Shown here one piece after another: positions 27,205 through 35,905 of a stretch of DNA of 64,000 bases (position 1 is its first letter; every line of letters begins with the position of its first letter). A program made the translations under genes and the position numbers. The notes beneath the pieces were generated by a model. It saw only the letters and a list, made by a program, of their open reading frames with translations, was not told the origin of the DNA and ran no database searches. Origin of the DNA: Vibrio diazotrophicus (GTDB lineage Bacteria; Pseudomonadota; Gammaproteobacteria; Enterobacterales; Vibrionaceae); assembly GCF_038452265.1 (NCBI RefSeq), contig NZ_CP151843.1:806001-870000 (forward strand), written 5' to 3'.

Positions 27205-28179
27205 ATGCTAAATAACGCCATGACAACGAAAGTCGTCACCATCACCCTAAACCCAGCGCTGGATCTTACTGGTAGCTTGGACACGCTCAACGTGGGCACT
27301 GTGAGCCTTGTTAAGCAAGGTTCACTACACGCAGCAGGTAAAGGGGTGAACGTAGCGAAAGTGCTGAGTGACCTTGGTGCAGACGTTACTGTGACTGGCT
27401 TTCTAGGCAAAGACAATCAAGAGATGTTCTGTCAGCTGTTTGAAGAGATGGGTGCACATGACGAATTCATCCGCATTCAGGGCTCAACTCGTATCAACGT
27501 TAAACTCGTTGAAGCGAGCGGTGAAGTCAGCGACATCAACTTCCCAGGCATAAACGTAACCAACGAAGATATCGCAGCTTTCGAAGCGACTCTACTTCGA
27601 CTTGCGCAAGACCATGATTATTTCGTTCTTGCCGGCAGTCTGCCTACCGGTGTTTCTCCAAGCTTATGTGCGTCTTGGATTGAAAAACTGCACTCACTAG
27701 GCAAGCGCGTTCTGTTCGATAGCAGTCGTGATGCTTTGGCAGCAGGCTTGAACGCTCACCCTTGGCTGATTAAACCAAACGATGAAGAGCTGTCTCAGTT
27801 TGTTGGTCGTGAGTTGGTGACTCCTGAAGAGTGCCGTACAGCGGCGGCTGAACTTGCAGAAAAAGGTATTGAAAACATTGTTGTCTCAATGGGAGCCAAC
27901 GGAACCATGTGGCTAAACCAAGGCCAATGGCTTCATGCAAAACCACCACGTATGAGCGTTGTCAGCACTGTTGGTGCAGGAGACACTCTCGTTGCCGGTC
28001 TTTGCTGGGGTCATATGCAAAATATGGACAAAGAATCTTTAATCACATTCGCTACAGCATTATCTGCCCTTGCAGTTACGCAGGTAGGTGTGGGTGTGAC
28101 TTCAGAAACTCAACTAATCACCCTACAAAAAGAAATCCAATTACAACCAGTTGGTACTTTTGAAGTATCTAACAAATAA
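27205..28179 (+). CDS. fruK: 1-phosphofructokinase FruK
   Basis: A PfkB-family kinase that converts fructose-1-phosphate to fructose-1,6-bisphosphate, and so removes the FruR effector. Visible motifs: Asn-Pro-Ala-Leu-Asp near the N-terminus, Gly-Lys-Gly-Val-Asn-Val-Ala, and the C-terminal catalytic Gly-Ala-Gly-Asp-Thr block. An upstream GTG (27184) overlapping fruB is in frame, but the ATG at 27205 has an AAGGGG ribosome site at good distance, so I chose it (324 residues). It lies 10 nt after fruB. Confidence 0.94.
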   Translation: MLNNAMTTKVVTITLNPALDLTGSLDTLNVGTVSLVKQGSLHAAGKGVNVAKVLSDLGADVTVTGFLGKDNQEMFCQLFEEMGAHDEFIRIQGSTRINVKLVEASGEVSDINFPGINVTNEDIAAFEATLLRLAQDHDYFVLAGSLPTGVSPSLCASWIEKLHSLGKRVLFDSSRDALAAGLNAHPWLIKPNDEELSQFVGRELVTPEECRTAAAELAEKGIENIVVSMGANGTMWLNQGQWLHAKPPRMSVVSTVGAGDTLVAGLCWGHMQNMDKESLITFATALSALAVTQVGVGVTSETQLITLQKEIQLQPVGTFEVSNK

Positions 28180-28196
28180 GGACAGAAGGTCGTACT

Positions 28197-29939
28197 ATGA
28201 ATATTGCTATTATCACTGCATGCCCTAGCGGCGTTGCAAACAGCATTATTGCTGCAGGACTGCTTGAACAAGCCGCAAAATCACTAAACTGGACTTCCGT
28301 TGTGGAATGTCACTCTTCTGTGATTGAAGGCTACAAGCTTACCGATTCAGACATCAACAACGCTGAAGTCGTTATTATCGCAGCCAATACACCTGTTGAT
28401 ACTACTCGCTTTGTTGGTAAAAAAGTCTACCAAAGTGATATCTCTGCATGCACAAGTAACCCAACGGCTTACTTAAAAACAGCGGTTGAGCAAGCGTCTG
28501 AGCTTAGCGCAAGCGCTGCAACAACTTACCAAGCACCTGCAGCTCCTGCAGCAAGCGCGAAGAAGATTGTTGCTATCACTGCATGCCCTACTGGTGTTGC
28601 ACACACTTTCATGGCTGCTGAAGCGTTGGAAGAGACTGGTTCTCGTCTTGGCCACAAAGTCAAAGTAGAAACACGCGGTTCTGTTGGTGCGAAAAACCAA
28701 CTGACTGCTCAAGAGATTGCTGAAGCTGATCTTGTTATCATTGCTGCAGACATCGACGTTCCGCTTGACCGCTTCAACGGCAAAAAACTTTACAAAACCA
28801 GTACGGGTCTTGCGCTGAAGAAAACAGAACAAGAGATCAATAACGCATTCGAAAAAGCAACGGTTTACACCCAAGCTGAAGCTTCAAAAAGTGCTGAAAG
28901 CACTGGTGAGAAGAAAGGTGTGTACAAACACTTAATGACAGGTGTTTCTCACATGCTACCAGTGGTAGTAGCGGGTGGTTTGATCATCGCACTGTCTTTC
29001 GTATTCGGTATCGAAGCGTTTAAAGAAGAAGGTACTCTAGCAGCGGCATTGATGACTATCGGTGGTGGTTCAGCATTTGCACTTATGATCCCTGTTCTTG
29101 CTGGTTTCATCGCGTTTTCAATTGCTGACCGTCCTGGACTTGCACCGGGCTTGATTGGCGGTATATTAGCAAGCTCTACTGGCGCAGGTTTCCTAGGTGG
29201 TATCGCTGCTGGTTTCATCGCGGGTTACTCTGCGAAGTTCATTGCTGATAAAGTTTCTCTTCCTCAGTCAATGGAAGCATTGAAACCGATTCTTATCATT
29301 CCATTTATTGCTAGCTTAGTAACTGGGTTGGTTATGATCTACATCGTTGGTGGACCAGTATCGGGCATCATGACTGCGATGACGACGTTCCTTAACGACA
29401 TGGGTTCAGCTAACGCAGTACTGCTTGGTATTATTCTTGGCGCAATGATGTGTTTCGACCTTGGTGGCCCTGTCAACAAAGCGGCTTACACATTTGGTGT
29501 TGGTCTGTTGGCTTCACAAACTTACGCACCAATGGCAGCTATCATGGCAGCTGGTATGGTTCCGGCTCTAGGTATGGGTTTAGCGACTTTCCTTGCTAAA
29601 AACAAATTTGAACCTAGCGAGCGGGAAGCAGGTAAAGCATCATTCGTACTTGGCCTATGTTTCATCTCTGAAGGTGCTATCCCATTCGCAGCGAAAGACC
29701 CAATGCGTGTTATCCCAGCATGTATGGCAGGTGGCGCGTTAACTGGCGCTCTATCAATGCTGTTCGGTGCAAAACTGATGGCTCCACACGGCGGTTTATT
29801 CGTACTAGCAATTCCTGGTGCTATTACTCCTGTGTTTATGTACCTAGTAGCAATCGCAGCGGGTACAGCAGTAACTGGCTTTGGCTACGCATTTTTCAAA
29901 GCTCGTGCTACTGACAAATCTGCGGTAACTGCTTCTTAA
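28197..29939 (+). CDS. fruA: PTS fructose-specific EIIB'BC transporter FruA
   Basis: The fructose-transporting membrane enzyme, 580 residues. Two EIIB modules precede the membrane EIIC domain. Both have a Thr-Ala-Cys-Pro-(Ser/Thr)-Gly-Val-Ala motif (near residues 8 and 127); the first, IIB', is usually a non-phosphorylated docking module, and the second carries the active cysteine. The EIIC domain from about residue 245 has many hydrophobic helices and ends in the fructose-permease Gly-Gly signature region. It lies 17 nt after fruK. Confidence 0.96.
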   Translation: MNIAIITACPSGVANSIIAAGLLEQAAKSLNWTSVVECHSSVIEGYKLTDSDINNAEVVIIAANTPVDTTRFVGKKVYQSDISACTSNPTAYLKTAVEQASELSASAATTYQAPAAPAASAKKIVAITACPTGVAHTFMAAEALEETGSRLGHKVKVETRGSVGAKNQLTAQEIAEADLVIIAADIDVPLDRFNGKKLYKTSTGLALKKTEQEINNAFEKATVYTQAEASKSAESTGEKKGVYKHLMTGVSHMLPVVVAGGLIIALSFVFGIEAFKEEGTLAAALMTIGGGSAFALMIPVLAGFIAFSIADRPGLAPGLIGGILASSTGAGFLGGIAAGFIAGYSAKFIADKVSLPQSMEALKPILIIPFIASLVTGLVMIYIVGGPVSGIMTAMTTFLNDMGSANAVLLGIILGAMMCFDLGGPVNKAAYTFGVGLLASQTYAPMAAIMAAGMVPALGMGLATFLAKNKFEPSEREAGKASFVLGLCFISEGAIPFAAKDPMRVIPACMAGGALTGALSMLFGAKLMAPHGGLFVLAIPGAITPVFMYLVAIAAGTAVTGFGYAFFKARATDKSAVTAS

Positions 29940-29953
29940 GTTAAGCGAAAACT

Positions 29954-29980
29954 AGAAGCTAAGCTCTAAGCTTAGCTTCT
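29954..29980 (+). repeat. Hairpin just after fruA
   Basis: AGAAGCTAAGC and GCTTAGCTTCT form a perfect 11-bp stem with a 5-nt loop, 15 nt after the stop. No T-run follows; probably an mRNA 3'-end stabilising stem upstream of the real terminator. Confidence 0.7.
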
Positions 29981-30016
29981 TATAAGTATCCAAGTCTTTG
30001 CCCCCCGAAGGCTGTT

Positions 30017-30044
30017 GCCAGTGACATTGTTCACTGGCTTTTTT
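30017..30044 (+). terminator. Terminator of fruBKA
   Basis: GCCAGTGA (30017-30024) pairs with TCACTGGC (30031-30038), followed by six T residues. Confidence 0.88.
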
Positions 30045-30050
30045 ATTTTG

Positions 30051-30437
30051 GCCAATGATACAAATGCCAAAGAACACAAAGTTCGGCATACTTGGCTACT
30101 ATATGACGTGACTGTTTTCCCCTACGCTTCCCTTACCCTAGCCAACTAACTCAACGCACAGTCCTTTCACTAATGACATCTAACCTGATTAACATGATTG
30201 AATATCGCGAAGAATGTCGAAATTTGTCTAGGATCGAAGCATGGCAGCTTGATGAGAGCTGTGATTATAGCGACCCTTCACAAAATTCATCACAATATTG
30301 TGATTGTTCAACTTTAAAACCTGATTCGCTAACTTATTGAATTTATAGAAGTGTCATAACTATGTCGTCTATATGACGTTATATGCTGGATACACAATTG
30401 GTAAGCTCTGTTTCACAGCAGTAGAAGGAAATTTTAA
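30051..30437. other. Intergenic region before the XRE membrane regulator
   Basis: No gene seen. CTATATGACGT occurs twice (about 30099-30109 and 30369-30379); the second copy lies about 60 nt before the XRE gene and may be a binding site or chance. The promoter of the XRE gene should lie around 30340-30410; no perfect consensus is visible. Confidence 0.4.
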
Positions 30438-30905
30438 ATGATTATTAGAAAACTCAGACTAAAACATGGTTGGTCTCAGGAGCAATTGGCCGATCTTAGT
30501 GGCTTAAGCATCCGTACTATTCAGAGAATTGAACGTGGTCGAAAGCCTGGTTTGGAGTCACTAAAATCCCTAGCTGCTGTCTTTGAAACCAGTATCGAAG
30601 AACTTCAGCAGGAGCCAGAAATGACCAGTGACACAAAGTATACTGAAGAAGAACAAACGGTGATCGACCAAGTAAGAGCCATCAAGGGTTTTTACTCACA
30701 CCTGATGACATACGTTATGGTGATCAGCCTACTTTTCGCCATCAACCTATTTACCAGTTCTCACTATATTTGGGCTTGGTGGCCAGCTTTAGGCTGGGGC
30801 ATTGGTATTTTGAACCATGGTTTAAATGCCTTCGAAGTGTTCAATCTCTTCGGTCCAAAATGGGAAAAGCGTCAAATTGAAAAACGCCTTGGTAGGAAGA
30901 TGTAA
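30438..30905 (+). CDS. Membrane-anchored XRE regulator with 2TM domain
   Basis: A 155-residue protein with an N-terminal Cro/C1-type helix-turn-helix (residues 1-58: Trp-Ser-Gln-Glu-Gln-Leu-Ala... Ser-Ile-Arg-Thr-Ile-Gln-Arg-Ile-Glu) and a C-terminal '2TM' domain with two hydrophobic helices near 90-108 and 114-132. The DNA-binding part would be held at the inner membrane. Such fusions are widespread but of unknown regulon. A GAAGGAAAT ribosome site precedes the ATG and a strong terminator follows, so it is monocistronic. Confidence 0.85.
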   Translation: MIIRKLRLKHGWSQEQLADLSGLSIRTIQRIERGRKPGLESLKSLAAVFETSIEELQQEPEMTSDTKYTEEEQTVIDQVRAIKGFYSHLMTYVMVISLLFAINLFTSSHYIWAWWPALGWGIGILNHGLNAFEVFNLFGPKWEKRQIEKRLGRKM

Positions 30906-30911
30906 AAATAG

Positions 30912-30937
30912 AAAAAGCCAGCTTCTGCTGGCTTTTT
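30912..30937 (+). terminator. Terminator after the XRE-2TM gene
   Basis: AAAAAGCCAGC and GCTGGCTTTTT form a perfect stem with a TTCT loop. The A-run/T-run symmetry makes it bidirectional, also ending the converging lipoprotein gene. Confidence 0.9.
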
Positions 30938-30954
30938 GATTATCCATTTCAAGC

Positions 30955-31653
30955 TTACTTATGCTTTGGTTGGATGTACTTACGGCTTACATCCACCAGT
31001 GCAACATCTTTAAAGAAGCTGCGACCTAGCAACACAGGGAAAGTCAGGTGACTTCTGTCTGTTAGAGTGAACTCGGTATTTTCTTTCAAATCACCGATTT
31101 GAATCCATGCCATAACCACAGCTCGACGTTGTGTACCGTCAGCGCTTGACTGACGAATATCAACCCAACGCTCTACAGGTAAAGCAAACTCTTTGCTCAT
31201 CACATCATCGTGTGCAATCTTGAATTTTACCCAGTCTTTGCCATCACGCTCGAATGGAACAACGTCAACAGCGCTTACTGAAGAAGTCGTCGCACCTGTA
31301 TCAATACGCGCACGGAAGTTCTCTTTCAAGCCCGTAATATAAACCCATTCTTGTTCTCCAAGAATCAAACGACCATCGGCTGTTTTCTTAGCGTCCGCCA
31401 CCATAGGTGGCTTAGGATCCGGCTTTGGTTGCTGTTCAGGTCTTACTTCCGGCTTAGATTCAACAATAGGCTCAACCTTTGGGGTTATGGTTTCATATTT
31501 ACTAAGGTCTCTTTCTGGTTGAGAAACCTCTTGTTTAGGTTCTTCAACTTGAACAGCTTGATCCTTTGCATCACCTTCATTAGACGTTGTAGAACAAGCC
31601 ATTAAACCGCCACTCAGCATCAAAGGAATTAAAAATTTCCACTGTTGTTTCAT
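30955..31653 (-). CDS. Lipoprotein with putative ATP-dependent zinc-protease (RimB-like) domain
   Basis: A 232-residue lipoprotein: signal peptide ending in the lipobox Leu-Met-Ala-Cys near residue 20, then a Pro/Glu/Lys-rich linker to about residue 95. The C-terminal aspartyl-protease-like domain has Ile-Asp-Thr-Gly-Ala-Thr-Thr-Ser near 118, and Leu-Leu-Gly-Arg-Ser-Phe-Phe near 213. This matches the family once called ATP-dependent zinc protease, whose fold is retropepsin-like and which pairs with RimK or AMP-ligase systems in other bacteria. The Asp-Thr-Gly triad suggests a working protease. The substrate in the periplasm is unknown. Confidence 0.8.
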   Translation of the reverse strand: MKQQWKFLIPLMLSGGLMACSTTSNEGDAKDQAVQVEEPKQEVSQPERDLSKYETITPKVEPIVESKPEVRPEQQPKPDPKPPMVADAKKTADGRLILGEQEWVYITGLKENFRARIDTGATTSSVSAVDVVPFERDGKDWVKFKIAHDDVMSKEFALPVERWVDIRQSSADGTQRRAVVMAWIQIGDLKENTEFTLTDRSHLTFPVLLGRSFFKDVALVDVSRKYIQPKHK

Positions 31654-31681
31654 TCGTTCACCTACTCAAACTGAAAAATAT

Positions 31682-32863
31682 CTATAAAACTTTCATTATC
31701 GCATCCGCCACATAAGGGATGTCTTTTTCTGTTAAACCAGCAATGTTAATACGACTATCGGCAACCCCATAGATACCAAAGTCTTCGCGTAGTCGTAACA
31801 TTTGCTCTGCTGTTAAGCCTAGCATAGTAAACATACCTTTGTGACTTTCTATGAAATCAAATTGTGAAGTATTGTGTTGATTTCTCAACTGGTTACATAA
31901 ACTTTTACGAAGACTTAACAGACGTTGTTGCATTTCAACCAACTCATTCTTCCAAGTTATGGTTAATGCATCGCTTTGTAATACTGTTTTTACCAGCGCA
32001 GCGCCGTGGTCAGGCGGCATAGTGTACGTGGTGCGCGCCAATGTCAGAAGTTTACCTTTAGCATTCGTTGCTTCTGTCGCATTTTTTCCCAGTACCATGG
32101 CAGCCCCAGTACGTTCGCGATATAGGCCGAAGTTTTTTGAACATGAGGTAGTAATCAGCATCTCTTCTACACGTTCTGCCATGTGGCGAATGCCTTTTGC
32201 ATCTTCTTGTAATCCATCACCAAAGCCTTGATAGGCAATGTCTACAAAAGGCATAAAACCATTTTTCTGTGCTAATTCCGTTATCGCCTGCCAAGCTGCA
32301 AAATCTATGTCTGCCCCCGTCGGGTTGTGACAACAACCATGAACAACGACCACATCTTTTGGCCCTGCATGCGCCAAGTCCGCAAGCATGCGATCAGCGT
32401 TCACCATTTTGGTCTTTTGGCTAAAGTAACTGTAAAACTTCACTTTAAGCCCTGCGGCTTCCATGATCGGTTTGTGGTTGACATAACTTGGGTCGGTTAG
32501 CCAAACCGTTGTTTCTGGCTGCGCAAAATGCATAAGATCAGCAAGCATACGTAATGCGCCACTGGCACCCGGAGTCTGAATAACGGAGAGTCGATCACGC
32601 ACAGGTGTGTCACCTAGCACTAAGTCCGCCATGCATTGGTTGAACTCTTCGCATCCAGCAAGGCCAACGTACGACTTTGACTTCTGTGTTTTCGCTACAA
32701 TATCTTGAGCTTGCAAAATTGCTTGCATGATTGGCGTTTCGCCTAAGCTATTTTTATAAACACCAATGCCTAAATCGACTTTTTCAGTGCGAGGATCGTC
32801 GCGGAAAGCCGCCGACAGGGAAATGATGGGGTCAAGAGTTGGAGCAGTTAAATGAGAGAACAT
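31682..32863 (-). CDS. tyrB: Aromatic amino acid aminotransferase
   Basis: A class-I PLP aminotransferase of the AspC/TyrB type, 393 residues. The PLP lysine lies in Ser-Cys-Ser-Lys-Asn-Phe-Gly-Leu-Tyr near residue 243, and the Asn-Pro-Thr-Gly and C-terminal Ser-Arg-Ile-Asn motifs are present. TyrB versus AspC cannot be settled by motif alone; aromatic is favoured by overall resemblance to vibrio annotations I recall. A GTG start three codons upstream is in frame but too close to the AAAGG site, so I chose the ATG at 32863. Confidence 0.82.
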   Translation of the reverse strand: MFSHLTAPTLDPIISLSAAFRDDPRTEKVDLGIGVYKNSLGETPIMQAILQAQDIVAKTQKSKSYVGLAGCEEFNQCMADLVLGDTPVRDRLSVIQTPGASGALRMLADLMHFAQPETTVWLTDPSYVNHKPIMEAAGLKVKFYSYFSQKTKMVNADRMLADLAHAGPKDVVVVHGCCHNPTGADIDFAAWQAITELAQKNGFMPFVDIAYQGFGDGLQEDAKGIRHMAERVEEMLITTSCSKNFGLYRERTGAAMVLGKNATEATNAKGKLLTLARTTYTMPPDHGAALVKTVLQSDALTITWKNELVEMQQRLLSLRKSLCNQLRNQHNTSQFDFIESHKGMFTMLGLTAEQMLRLREDFGIYGVADSRINIAGLTEKDIPYVADAIMKVL

Positions 32864-32990
32864 GAAAGTCACAGCCTTTTGAAATTCAAGTGGTGAGTTT
32901 CAAAGTAACACTATCGCTGAAACGGCTCAAGATACTTGTTTATTGGCAAGTTATTAGCTCCTTAAACGGAGCTAATAATTAAAATTATGC

Positions 32991-33458
32991 TTAAGATTTG
33001 AGGTAGTGAATGACTTGATTACTGCTGCCTCGCCAGTCTAGGCTCGGATCGGCAAGCTCTTTGATAAATTTGCCATCTATCAGCACATCAATGTATTCCA
33101 ACACCTGTTTTTGAGCTTCGCTCAGTTCCGAGAGCAGATAACCCGTCCATAGCCAGATATCTTTATCGGTACATTCTTGCTTAACGCGTTTCACCAGATG
33201 AAGAATGGCAGAGACGTTTTGTGGATGCAGTGGATCACCACCGGACAATGACAAACCACGTTTCGGTATGCGGGTATCGTTCAAGTCCGCAATGATGCGA
33301 TTTTCTAAATCTTGAGTATAGGGATGACCAGAGCGCAAAGACCATGTGCTCTGGTTATAGCAGCCTTTACAGTTGTGTTCGCAGCCGGAGACAAACAGTG
33401 TACTGCGTGTCCCCGGTCCGTTGACCACATCAATAGGATGATATTGGTGGTAGTTCAT
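32991..33458 (-). CDS. nrdG: Anaerobic ribonucleotide reductase activating protein NrdG
   Basis: A radical-SAM activase, 155 residues, with the iron-sulfur motif Cys-x3-Cys-x2-Cys (Cys-Glu-His-Asn-Cys-Lys-Gly-Cys) near residue 26-33. It installs the glycyl radical on NrdD using SAM. It begins 18 nt after nrdD on the minus strand. Confidence 0.95.
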   Translation of the reverse strand: MNYHQYHPIDVVNGPGTRSTLFVSGCEHNCKGCYNQSTWSLRSGHPYTQDLENRIIADLNDTRIPKRGLSLSGGDPLHPQNVSAILHLVKRVKQECTDKDIWLWTGYLLSELSEAQKQVLEYIDVLIDGKFIKELADPSLDWRGSSNQVIHYLKS

Positions 33459-33476
33459 TGCTCAATCGTATTTCGT

Positions 33477-35597
33477 TTAAAGGTGCTTAACGCGACGTTT
33501 AACTTCTTCTTGTTTACCGAAGTTGAACGGACGAGCATCAGGGCTACCCAAATAACCGCATACACGACGAGTGACTGATACTTTAGACGAATCATGGTTG
33601 CCGCACTTCGGACATACAAAGCCCTTGCTGGTACATTCAAATTCTCCGGTAAAACCACAGTCGTAACACTCATCAATCGGTGTATTTGTGCCGTAATAAG
33701 GCACTCGAGAGTAGCTGTAATCCCAGACGTTTTCTAACGCTTCAATATTGCGTTGCATGTTCGGGAACTCACCGTAACAGATAAAGCCACCGCTCGAAAT
33801 TTCTGGATAAGGCATCTCGAAATCGATCTTATCGTATGGGTTTACTGTTTTTTGCACATCCAAGTGGAAGCTGTTGGTGTAATAACCTTTATCAGTTACA
33901 CCCTCAATAACACCAAACTCTTTTGCATCGATACGGCAGAAGCGGCTACATAAGTTTTCGCTTGGTGTACCGTACAGGCTAAATGCATAACCAGTTTCTT
34001 CTTTCCATTGGTCAACGGCTTCACGCAAGCGTTGGATAATATCAATGGCGTGTTGACGTAAAGTTGCATCGTCGTACACATGCCCGTCTGCACCAAACAG
34101 CGCAGTAATCGTTTCATGCACACCGATGTAGCCAAGAGAGATAGACGCGCGACCGTTTTTGAAAATCTCAGTAATGGAGTCGTTAGCTTTTAGACGAACA
34201 CCACACGCGCCTTCCATATACAGAATTGGAGCAACACGCGCTTTCACTTTCTCTAAACGGCTGATACGAGTTTCAAGCGCACGGCGAGCCAGTTTCAGTT
34301 TGCCGTCCAACAGTTCGTAGAACTTATCTAAGTCACCATTCGCTTTCAAAGCGATACGAGGCAGGTTCAAGCTTACTACACCAAGATTATTACGGCCTTC
34401 ATGAACAAGTTCACCATTTTCTTCATATGTATTCAGGAAGCTACGGCAGCCCATTGGAGTTTTAAATGAGCCCGTAACCTCTACTACTTTGTCGTAGTTC
34501 AAAATGTCTGGGTACATGCGTTTAGAGGCACATTCCAGCGCAAGCTGTTTGATGTCGTAGTTTGGATCGGCTTTCTTGTGGTTCAAGCCATCTTTAATCG
34601 CGAATACCAGTTTAGGGAACACCGCTGTTTTGCGGTTTTTACCCAAGCCCGCTATACGGTTTTTCAAAATAGACTTCTGAATTAAGCGCGATTCCCAACA
34701 GGTACCTAAACCAAAACCAAACGTCACAAATGGTGTTTGTCCATTCGCCGTGTGAAGTGTGTTTACTTCGTATTCCAGAGACTGGAATGCGTCATAACAC
34801 TCTTTCTCGGTACGTGCTTTAGCAAACTCTTCAGGGCTGTGAATATCCCACTCTTTAGCGATTTCTAAATGTTTCTCGTAGCTCGCAGCTACGTAAGGCG
34901 CAAGAATTTCATCAATACGGTTGATCGTTGTACCACCGTAGATATGGCTTGCAACCTGAGCGATGATTTGAGCCGTTACCGCTGTCGCAGTCGAAATTGA
35001 TTTTGGTGTATCAATTTCCGCATTACCCATTTTAAAACCGTGTGTCAGCATGCCCTGTAAGTCGATCAGCATGCAGTTAAACATCGGGAAGAATGGTGCG
35101 TAGTCAAGGTCATGATAGTGAATATCACCTTCTTCATGAGCCTGAACGATGTCACGAGGCAGAATACGAGTTTTCGCATAGTGCTTAGCAACGATACCTG
35201 CTAACAAGTCACGCTGCGTTGGAATCACTTTGCCATCTTTGTTGGCATTTTCGTTTAGCAGATCGGCGTTGCTTTCTTGAATTAAGCCTTCAATTTCTCT
35301 GGTCAACGCGCTTTGCTTTTCACGAGAAATATCGCGGTCATGGCGATACTCAATGTATGAACGAGCTAATGCTTTGTACGGACCTTGCATTAGCTCGTTC
35401 TCTACCATCGTCTGAATTTCGGCGATGTGAACTTCTTCGTAATCTTTCAATTTTAGTTCAACAGCAAGTGCGACATTAAGAGCGTAAATAGCCAACTCTT
35501 TATCCACATGATCTGCGGCACTTTCAACTGCAGATTGAATACGATCCCTGTTAAACGGGGCTTTAGAGCCATCACGTTTGATCACGATAGGTTTCAA
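33477..35597 (-). CDS. nrdD: Anaerobic ribonucleoside-triphosphate reductase NrdD
   Basis: The oxygen-sensitive class III reductase that makes dNTPs without oxygen. At 706 residues it has the N-terminal ATP-cone (Val-Ile-Lys-Arg-Asp-Gly-Ser-Lys-Ala-Pro-Phe), the large barrel, a Zn site formed by two Cys-x2-Cys pairs near residues 644-665, and the glycyl-radical motif Arg-Val-Cys-Gly-Tyr-Leu-Gly near the C-terminus. It is the first gene of nrdD-nrdG. Upstream are a perfect FNR box and two NrdR boxes, matching its expected anaerobic induction. Confidence 0.97.
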   Translation of the reverse strand: MKPIVIKRDGSKAPFNRDRIQSAVESAADHVDKELAIYALNVALAVELKLKDYEEVHIAEIQTMVENELMQGPYKALARSYIEYRHDRDISREKQSALTREIEGLIQESNADLLNENANKDGKVIPTQRDLLAGIVAKHYAKTRILPRDIVQAHEEGDIHYHDLDYAPFFPMFNCMLIDLQGMLTHGFKMGNAEIDTPKSISTATAVTAQIIAQVASHIYGGTTINRIDEILAPYVAASYEKHLEIAKEWDIHSPEEFAKARTEKECYDAFQSLEYEVNTLHTANGQTPFVTFGFGLGTCWESRLIQKSILKNRIAGLGKNRKTAVFPKLVFAIKDGLNHKKADPNYDIKQLALECASKRMYPDILNYDKVVEVTGSFKTPMGCRSFLNTYEENGELVHEGRNNLGVVSLNLPRIALKANGDLDKFYELLDGKLKLARRALETRISRLEKVKARVAPILYMEGACGVRLKANDSITEIFKNGRASISLGYIGVHETITALFGADGHVYDDATLRQHAIDIIQRLREAVDQWKEETGYAFSLYGTPSENLCSRFCRIDAKEFGVIEGVTDKGYYTNSFHLDVQKTVNPYDKIDFEMPYPEISSGGFICYGEFPNMQRNIEALENVWDYSYSRVPYYGTNTPIDECYDCGFTGEFECTSKGFVCPKCGNHDSSKVSVTRRVCGYLGSPDARPFNFGKQEEVKRRVKHL

Positions 35598-35640
35598 AAT
35601 TTCTCCTTACCCCAGCATACTCACAGACTTATCCACAAAC

Positions 35641-35687
35641 ACACTATATAGGGCTTTTTATTATCCAACTGACACTATATGTTGTGG
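35641..35687 (-). promoter_or_regulatory. Tandem NrdR boxes upstream of nrdDG
   Basis: Box 1 at 35641-35656 begins ACACTATATA; box 2 at 35672-35687 is ACACTATATGTTGTGG, differing at two positions from the NrdR consensus ACAC(A/T)ATATAT(A/T)GTGT. Their starts are 31 bp apart, three helical turns, as is typical of paired NrdR sites. They lie 44-90 nt before the nrdD ATG, where a repressor would act. Confidence 0.82.
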
Positions 35688-35718
35688 CGTATTTAACCTC
35701 CGACATCAAGTTGGAGTA

Positions 35719-35732
35719 TTGATATAGATCAA
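35719..35732 (-). promoter_or_regulatory. Perfect FNR box upstream of nrdDG
   Basis: TTGATATAGATCAA fits the FNR consensus TTGAT-N4-ATCAA at all ten defined bases. It lies about 32 nt upstream of the nearer NrdR box. FNR activation of nrdDG is established in enteric bacteria. The rest of the 308-nt gap holds no other feature I can name. Confidence 0.88.
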
Positions 35733-35905
35733 TGGATTTGGACCACCGGACAGAATTGATTCAAACTTACAGCTCAAGATCTCAAACTCGTAAGAAATGC
35801 TGCAAACCGCAAAAATTGTGATATCCGTTGTTGATTTTTTAGGAAGCCTGATAGATTAAGCGCTGCCGAAATCTCGATAAAAGACACGACACAAGGATTG
35901 AAAAA

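Noticed and set aside
30099..30379. CTATATGACGT repeated 270 nt apart as operators for the XRE-2TM protein
   Set aside because: Two copies of 11 bp in AT-rich DNA are not enough; the repeats are not symmetric and one is far from the gene.
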